Shown piece after piece: positions 13,982 to 18,330 of a DNA stretch of 18,330 bases. Source of the DNA: Spirochaetales bacterium (lineage in GTDB: Bacteria > Spirochaetota > Spirochaetia > ARS1246); assembly GCA_016930115.1 (NCBI GenBank), contig JAFGHN010000088.1, positions 1 to 18,330 on the forward strand. The letters are read 5' to 3'. The translations under genes and the position numbers were made by a program. Each line of letters opens with the position of its first letter. The stretch's first letter is position 1. The notes below the pieces were generated by a model that saw nothing but the letters and a program-made list of their open reading frames with translations, searched no databases and was not told the origin of the DNA.

Positions 13982-14782
13982 TTATTTCGGGCCCCAGATG
14001 AGCAGCGCAATCCCGAGGGGTATGAGGTAGATGCTGAACAGGTAGAATCTGCCGCTCTTTATGAGCCTGAGGAGCAGCACAAGGCACGCCAGGCCGGACA
14101 GAAAGGCCGCCGCCATGCCGGCGGCAAGGCTCACCGGCGCCACCACGTCAAGCAGCTCTCCAGCCTGTCGAATGTCGAGTAGCGCGGCGCCGATAATCGC
14201 CGGTATGGCGATAACAAACGAAAACTCTCCCGCGGTCTGCCGGTCGACCCCCGCGCCAAAGGCCGCCGCAATCGTAATGCCTGACCGCGAGATACCCGGA
14301 AGCACCCCTATACCCTGGGCGAGGCCCGTCACGACCGCTTCCCTGATTCCTATCTGCCCGTATTGTTTGGTGCCGTGCATGAACTTTGTGCCGATAAGGA
14401 TCACACCCGTTACGATAAACAGCGACGCAACAAGCCTGGGATAGAGCTGCGGCTCGAGATACGACAAACCGGCGCCGATCAGGCCGGTGCAGACCGTCGC
14501 TATGAGAATGAGCACTACCAGTTTCAGATTGACCCGATCCTCTTCGTCGGACCGTCGCCGTATCCACCGGATCAACGACACAAAAATAGCGAGTATTCTC
14601 CGTCTGAATACAAGGAGAACCGCCACCAGAGTAGACACGTGGAGCAAGACGTCGAACAGAACAGGTATGTTTTCGATTTCGAACAGTTGCCTGGCGATTA
14701 CCAGGTGCCCCGAGCTTGAAACCGGGAGAAACTCCGTCACACCCTGCAGTAGACCAAGAAGCAGCGACTCAATAGGGCTCAT
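13982..14782 (-). CDS. uppP: Undecaprenyl-diphosphate phosphatase
   Basis: UppP/BacA (266 aa) is an integral membrane phosphatase that converts undecaprenyl pyrophosphate to the monophosphate, recycling the lipid carrier of peptidoglycan synthesis; extra copies give bacitracin resistance. The first signature, QGVTEFLPVSSSGH (14-27), and the second, GVLPGISRSG (159-168) with the catalytic Arg166, are intact, and about eight membrane helices can be drawn. The first glutamate of the EGxTE form is Gln14 here, a variant also found in other UppP proteins. The ATG at 14782 has GGAGGGAG eight bases upstream and overlaps the end of the transglycosylase gene by 14 bases. It fits the peptidoglycan theme of this operon. 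Confidence 0.96.
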   Translation of the reverse strand: MSPIESLLLGLLQGVTEFLPVSSSGHLVIARQLFEIENIPVLFDVLLHVSTLVAVLLVFRRRILAIFVSLIRWIRRRSDEEDRVNLKLVVLILIATVCTGLIGAGLSYLEPQLYPRLVASLFIVTGVILIGTKFMHGTKQYGQIGIREAVVTGLAQGIGVLPGISRSGITIAAAFGAGVDRQTAGEFSFVIAIPAIIGAALLDIRQAGELLDVVAPVSLAAGMAAAFLSGLACLVLLLRLIKSGRFYLFSIYLIPLGIALLIWGPK

Positions 14783-17057
14783 TGTTTTCACTCCCTCCGC
14801 CGGACAGTGCAAAATAGTAACCGGCGACCTGCGCCGGCAGGACTCCGTAGTAAAGATAACCATACATCACCGCAGAGGAAAAAACCTTCCTGCCGTGGCC
14901 CTGGGTTTCCTCTATCGGCAATGCCTCGAGCAGCAGATCTTCCGGCAGGCCCGCGTATTCCCGCCTCCAGGCGAGCATCCTCGTCGGGCCTGCATTATAT
15001 GCGAAGACGGCGTTGCTCGGAACGGCAAAACGCCTGAGCATCTGCGAGAAATAGGAAGAACCGATCGATATGTTTCCGCCCGGATCCGTCAGCGGTGGAA
15101 GATCTATCCCCATCCTTCGCGCCGTCTCACCGGCGGTGGCGGGCATGAGCTGGGACAATCCGACCGCGCCCGAACGCGAGACGATATCGTGCTTGAAATA
15201 GCTCTCCTCCCTGATGAGCGCAAAGAGAAGATACGGCGGGATGCCGTCCCTCTTGGCCGCGGCTTCAATATCCGTGCGGTAAGCCCTTGGGTACGACAGC
15301 TCGAGTGCGTTCCTCGTCTGCCTGAACGAAGGTCTTGCTCCCAGGATATCCATCATCCGCATCGAATTGTAGGTATCACCGGCCACGGAGAGGGCACGCG
15401 CAAGATCGAGGAGTGTTTTGTCGCTCACCGAGCCGGGATCATCCTCCACCATCTCCACGGCGTGACCGGCGAGACCGTAGGTGATGAACCCTGCCGCTAT
15501 CAAATCGTTGACACCGGGTTCTCCGGCGCTTTCTGAAGATTCTTCGGCGATGGTGAGCATGTCAGGCACGATGCCAAGGGCCGCCGCGCCGAGCAGGCTG
15601 TAGTACCGCCCGTTATCCAGCGATGCGTCTGCAAAGAGGAGGTCCGCCGCTCTTGCGGCGGTCACCGGCACAGACAGGATTCCGGCGGCGTCTTCAGGGG
15701 TGAGCATACCTTCCCGGAACGCGGCGGCGCACAGATAGGCGCCTCGTGTACTGACGCGTGGATCCAGCAGATCTTTGGTTTGAAGGTAGAAACCGAACAT
15801 ATCCCTCCACCTGCCAAGATCGACAAGCCGCGTGAGAAACAGGTCGAAAATGTCCGAGAAATACGCCGGATCCCCGTAACTCTGAACGAGTGAAGGCGCC
15901 ATTTCCAACGCCCTGTCCACCGACTGTATAAGAGCCCCCCTGAACAGGTACCACCGCATCCGGTCCCGCTGCCCTTCCTCAAATGCCGCATCAAGAGCGA
16001 CCTCAAGATACTCCTTCGCTTTCCCGTAGTTGGCGGTGTGGAAATACAGGAGTGCCGCCGCTTCGCAAAGAGCATAGTAGCGATCCGGCGGCCATCCGGC
16101 TTTCCGGACAAGCGCTTCAAAGAGCCTTGCGCCCTCCGCCGCCAGAGCGCCGAATCTCAAAGCGGTGTACGCCGCCTCGACCGTGGTTTCCGTGAGGTAG
16201 CGCTCCGGCCGGCTAGTGAAAAGATCGAGGAACACCGGCGCCGCGTCGGCGTATCGACGATCGGCAACCGAGACGACCGCGCCAAAGAAGGCGGTCTCTT
16301 CATCACCAAAGGCGTCATGGTAATCGTTTTCAAGGAATCTCAAGACCCGGTAATGGAGGGAAGAAGGCGCCTGTTTCAGAAAAAGATCGATGATGAGGGG
16401 TTTCCATCCCGGTCTAGCAAGCCTTGCTGAGGAAACCGCCTTGAAGAGCTCGATCTCACGGATGGCGTAATCATCGAGGCTGTCTGAACCGTGAAAATCA
16501 AACTTCTCGAGCTCTTCGAGCACCTCGGCGTCCCGCGTCTGCCGGTAGAGCGCCTCGATGTAGAGACGCTTGTAGCGCGGATTGTCCTCGATGTTCAGAA
16601 GCCCGGCGGCGGTCTTCTCAGCCTCAGCGTATCTGCCGGTTTCCAGATGGTCGCGGACCAGCTCTTCACCTGCAACCAGACGCCAGGGCCGCTCTCCTTC
16701 GAGCCATTCGGCCTCCAACAGCGGTGCGAACAGCTCCTCCCTGCCTATCTCTCTCGCGAGATAGGCGTGCAGGTATGCCGAGCCGGGGCCGTATTCGAGA
16801 ATCTGTGAAAGATCCGTGTTCTTTAGATCGAGCTCTTTCAGATACGTGATATCTCCCGACGCGATGGCACCGGGCAGATCATCCGCCGGAACATTCCAAA
16901 TCAGGGCGGGCCCGCAGGAAATAAGGAAGGAAAGAGCGATGAAATTGATAACAAACTTGTGTGTGGTGAGTCTATTCTTTTTTTGGAATGTAGATGTTTG
17001 TGCCGGCCACAATATGATCGGGATTTCTGATCGAGTTTTCTTCTGCGATTTTGCCAT
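14769..17057 (-). CDS. Lipoprotein soluble-lytic-transglycosylase-like protein (Slt70 type)
   Basis: The 762-residue product should cleave the MurNAc-GlcNAc bond of peptidoglycan to form 1,6-anhydro ends. Most of the length is an alpha-helical, TPR-like superhelix (about 70-595) as in Slt70. The catalytic domain follows: Glu618 in the ES motif ALIREESYF, then GAVGLSQLMPATAG, and AYNAGP. A lipobox LISC (Cys at residue 48) follows the hydrophobic FVINFIALSFL, so it is probably a lipoprotein. The start is uncertain: there is no ATG, GTG or TTG in frame just before the lipobox. The ATG at 17057 gives a long basic n-region and overlaps the LysM gene by 86 bases; an in-frame TTG at 17012 is the alternative. 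Downstream it overlaps uppP. Confidence 0.88.
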   Translation of the reverse strand: MAKSQKKTRSEIPIILWPAQTSTFQKKNRLTTHKFVINFIALSFLISCGPALIWNVPADDLPGAIASGDITYLKELDLKNTDLSQILEYGPGSAYLHAYLAREIGREELFAPLLEAEWLEGERPWRLVAGEELVRDHLETGRYAEAEKTAAGLLNIEDNPRYKRLYIEALYRQTRDAEVLEELEKFDFHGSDSLDDYAIREIELFKAVSSARLARPGWKPLIIDLFLKQAPSSLHYRVLRFLENDYHDAFGDEETAFFGAVVSVADRRYADAAPVFLDLFTSRPERYLTETTVEAAYTALRFGALAAEGARLFEALVRKAGWPPDRYYALCEAAALLYFHTANYGKAKEYLEVALDAAFEEGQRDRMRWYLFRGALIQSVDRALEMAPSLVQSYGDPAYFSDIFDLFLTRLVDLGRWRDMFGFYLQTKDLLDPRVSTRGAYLCAAAFREGMLTPEDAAGILSVPVTAARAADLLFADASLDNGRYYSLLGAAALGIVPDMLTIAEESSESAGEPGVNDLIAAGFITYGLAGHAVEMVEDDPGSVSDKTLLDLARALSVAGDTYNSMRMMDILGARPSFRQTRNALELSYPRAYRTDIEAAAKRDGIPPYLLFALIREESYFKHDIVSRSGAVGLSQLMPATAGETARRMGIDLPPLTDPGGNISIGSSYFSQMLRRFAVPSNAVFAYNAGPTRMLAWRREYAGLPEDLLLEALPIEETQGHGRKVFSSAVMYGYLYYGVLPAQVAGYYFALSGGGSENNEPY

Positions 17058-17970
17058 ATTGCCAGGGAGTCCGGTAAAAGTTCCAGGAAATATCCCAGAG
17101 TGTATCACCCCGGCGTATCCGGTACCAGACCCCGTCAGTGCTTTCATCCGGCGTTGACGGGGAAACGCCGGCTTGTTCCACGGCGACGGCAGGTCCGTCG
17201 CGGGCCGCGGCATCCGCCACCGGTCCGGCTTGACCGACCAGGGCATCGGCGGGGGCTCCGGCAATAGCATCCGCGACGATTCCAGCGGCGTCCTCATCCG
17301 GCGCGGACGGGTTACCCGCGACCGCCACCATCACGGTGTTCCGCCGCGCTTGCAGCGGAGGCACATCGGGCCCTTCAAATAGCTTGAAGAGAAAGATAGC
17401 GAGAGCGGCTATCGCCGCTATCCCGAGAATAATGAAAACCGCGAGGAGGAACGGTCTCCGCCTTGCCGGTTCAGCATACTCATCTGCGGATTCCGCGTAT
17501 TCTTCCTCATCCTCTTTTCCATACCCGGCGGTCGTTTCGTCCGGCAGCTCTTCCTGGAATCCGCTATCCAGGTCCGACATCGAATCGAAATCATCTCCGA
17601 GCTCGAATTCCGGTATATCGTAGATGCTGTCTTCCGTGAGAGATTCCAGGCTCACGGTCAAGCTCTGGCTCTCACCAGAGCTCAAGTCTTCCGCTTTGGC
17701 GGAAAGACGCCCGTCATTCTCAACTCCTACCTCGAGCTCGATCTCCGATTCTCCCGCCGCCGCAGGGGCGATGTTTTCTATGATGAGACTGCCAATGTAT
17801 TTCGCAGACTCGATTGCGGTATCATCCCCTTCGTAAAGGTCTATCTGCACGCTTGTCTGTCCATCCCTGACCGTCGTGAGGATAAGCCTCTTCCATTTGT
17901 CCGAATCCCTTTCCACAATCGGATAGAAGGAACCGTCAGCGATTTTTATGCCAATCGTGGTCTTACTCAC
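16972..17970 (-). CDS. Hsp70 substrate-binding domain / membrane segment / LysM fusion
   Basis: The 332-residue protein combines three parts. Residues 2-110 match the beta-sandwich substrate-binding domain of DnaK: TTIGIKIADG aligns with LSLGIETMGG, TTVRDGQTSVQIDLYEG with TAEDNQSAVTIHVLQG, and GSLIIENIAPA with GQFNLDGINPA. No Hsp70 ATPase domain or helical lid is present. An acidic linker (about 112-170) leads to one membrane helix (173-197), then an Ala/Asp-rich linker and a C-terminal LysM domain (281-331, YRIRRGDTLWDISWNFY). With RRR just before the helix, the Hsp70-like part should be cytoplasmic and the LysM periplasmic, binding glycan. The GTG at 17970 is preceded by GAGGAG five bases away; a longer ATG start at 18036 overlaps the promoter. 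First gene of the envelope operon, ahead of the transglycosylase. Confidence 0.85.
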   Translation of the reverse strand: MSKTTIGIKIADGSFYPIVERDSDKWKRLILTTVRDGQTSVQIDLYEGDDTAIESAKYIGSLIIENIAPAAAGESEIELEVGVENDGRLSAKAEDLSSGESQSLTVSLESLTEDSIYDIPEFELGDDFDSMSDLDSGFQEELPDETTAGYGKEDEEEYAESADEYAEPARRRPFLLAVFIILGIAAIAALAIFLFKLFEGPDVPPLQARRNTVMVAVAGNPSAPDEDAAGIVADAIAGAPADALVGQAGPVADAAARDGPAVAVEQAGVSPSTPDESTDGVWYRIRRGDTLWDISWNFYRTPWQYGKIAEENSIRNPDHIVAGTNIYIPKKE

Positions 17971-18015
17971 ATCTCCTCCTCGTCCGGCGACACGGGCAAA
18001 CATACGTCTTTTAAA

Positions 18016-18044
18016 AGCGTAGCCCCGGGTCTCCATTTTGTCAA
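18016..18044 (-). promoter_or_regulatory. Candidate promoter of the envelope operon
   Basis: On the minus strand a perfect TTGACA (-35, 18039-18044) precedes TACGCT (-10, 18016-18021) with a 17-base spacer. The -10 is a poor match (three of six), so the promoter may need an activator or a different -10. It excludes the upstream ATG at 18036 as a start and leaves a leader of about 40 nt before the GTG at 17970. Confidence 0.45.
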
Positions 18045-18082
18045 TTCATTTACCCATCGAGAGATGCGACCGGCCTTCAACC

Positions 18083-18112
18083 TTGACAATTGTTTGAGCT
18101 TGCTAGGATACT
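18083..18112 (+). promoter_or_regulatory. Candidate promoter of the plus-strand 3'-end gene
   Basis: TTGACA (-35, 18083-18088) is followed by GATACT (-10, 18107-18112) with an 18-base spacer; TAGGAT (18104-18109, spacer 15) is an alternative. The start would fall just before the AAGAGG ribosome site, giving a very short leader. It is divergent from the envelope-operon promoter, with about 39 bases between the two -35 boxes. Confidence 0.5.
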
Positions 18113-18127
18113 TCCCAAGAGGTCGGT

Positions 18128-18330
18128 ATGTCCCAGACACTGGTTATCATTATCCCTACCGCGGTTGTAGCTGCGGCCGCGCTTGTTATTCTTGCGCTAC
18201 TGAACGGCCGCAAAAACAGGGAAAAGCCGCGCAGGAAAAACGGCGCGAAAACCAAGGACAGAGCGGTCGTCATCCGGGAGGCAAACAAACGCTTAAGCCA
18301 GAACCCGCGGGATGCCGAAGCGCTGAAATC
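18128..18330 (+). CDS. N-terminal part of a membrane-anchored, possibly TPR-containing protein (cut by window end)
   Basis: The frame opens at an ATG with GAGG five bases upstream and continues without a stop to the window edge, 67 codons. It begins with a short polar MSQT, then a hydrophobic helix (about residues 5-25, LVIIIPTAVVAAAALVILALL), then a very basic stretch (GRKNREKPRRKNGAKTKD) and a helix-like ANKRLSQNPRDAEALK. The last piece resembles the loop and first helix of a TPR unit (the NP-x-DAEAL pattern), so a membrane-anchored TPR protein is my guess. By the positive-inside rule the bulk would be cytoplasmic. Its divergent promoter region is shared with the LysM-fusion operon. Confidence 0.7.
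   Translation, partial: MSQTLVIIIPTAVVAAAALVILALLNGRKNREKPRRKNGAKTKDRAVVIREANKRLSQNPRDAEALK

Overview
The window reads as bacterial chromosome from a Gram-negative-type cell with an outer membrane. It is most likely a spirochaete (Spirochaetota), judged from the kind of genes and their order; this is an inference, since no 16S or other decisive marker is present. It is moderately GC-rich and densely coded, almost entirely on the minus strand, with many 4-14 nt gene overlaps. I see no tRNA, rRNA, CRISPR array, insertion sequence or phage gene.

Layout, following minus-strand transcription from right to left. (1) 18036-17971 and 18113-18127 form a divergent promoter region. To its right, on the plus strand, starts a membrane-anchored protein cut by the window end. 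To its left runs an envelope operon: a fusion of an Hsp70 substrate-binding domain, a membrane segment and a LysM domain; a lipoprotein lytic transglycosylase (slt-like); undecaprenyl-pyrophosphate phosphatase (uppP); the DNA translocase ftsK; and a small ferredoxin. A strong intrinsic terminator ends it at about 11472-11520. (2) A near-consensus promoter at 11380-11407 opens a second operon of nine genes: a LolA-like lipoprotein carrier, a RodZ-like protein, rimO, a UvrD/PcrA helicase, gatC, gatA, gatB, a shrunken class-III-aminotransferase-like protein and a small membrane protein. From rimO onward nearly every stop overlaps or abuts the next start, so translational coupling is likely. (3) A lone plus-strand ferredoxin (1488-1685) converges on the end of that operon. 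(4) On the minus strand follow a small two-helix membrane protein and then rplM-rpsI with its own promoter and terminator.

Functionally, the right half concerns peptidoglycan and division: periplasmic glycan cleavage, lipid-carrier recycling and chromosome segregation at the septum. The middle joins envelope biogenesis (LolA, RodZ) with DNA repair, ribosome modification (RimO) and tRNA-dependent amidation (GatCAB). The left end is ribosomal protein synthesis.

The most notable items are the Hsp70 substrate-binding-domain/LysM membrane protein without an ATPase domain, the probably non-catalytic aminotransferase-like protein in the gat operon, a perfect dyad filling the spacer of a candidate ferredoxin promoter, and an EF-hand-like calcium loop in the RodZ-like protein. 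Starts were moved inward from the longest reading frame for rpsI, both ferredoxin-neighbouring small genes, gatA, gatB, gatC, uppP, the LolA-like gene, the transglycosylase and the LysM protein, for the reasons given in each entry.
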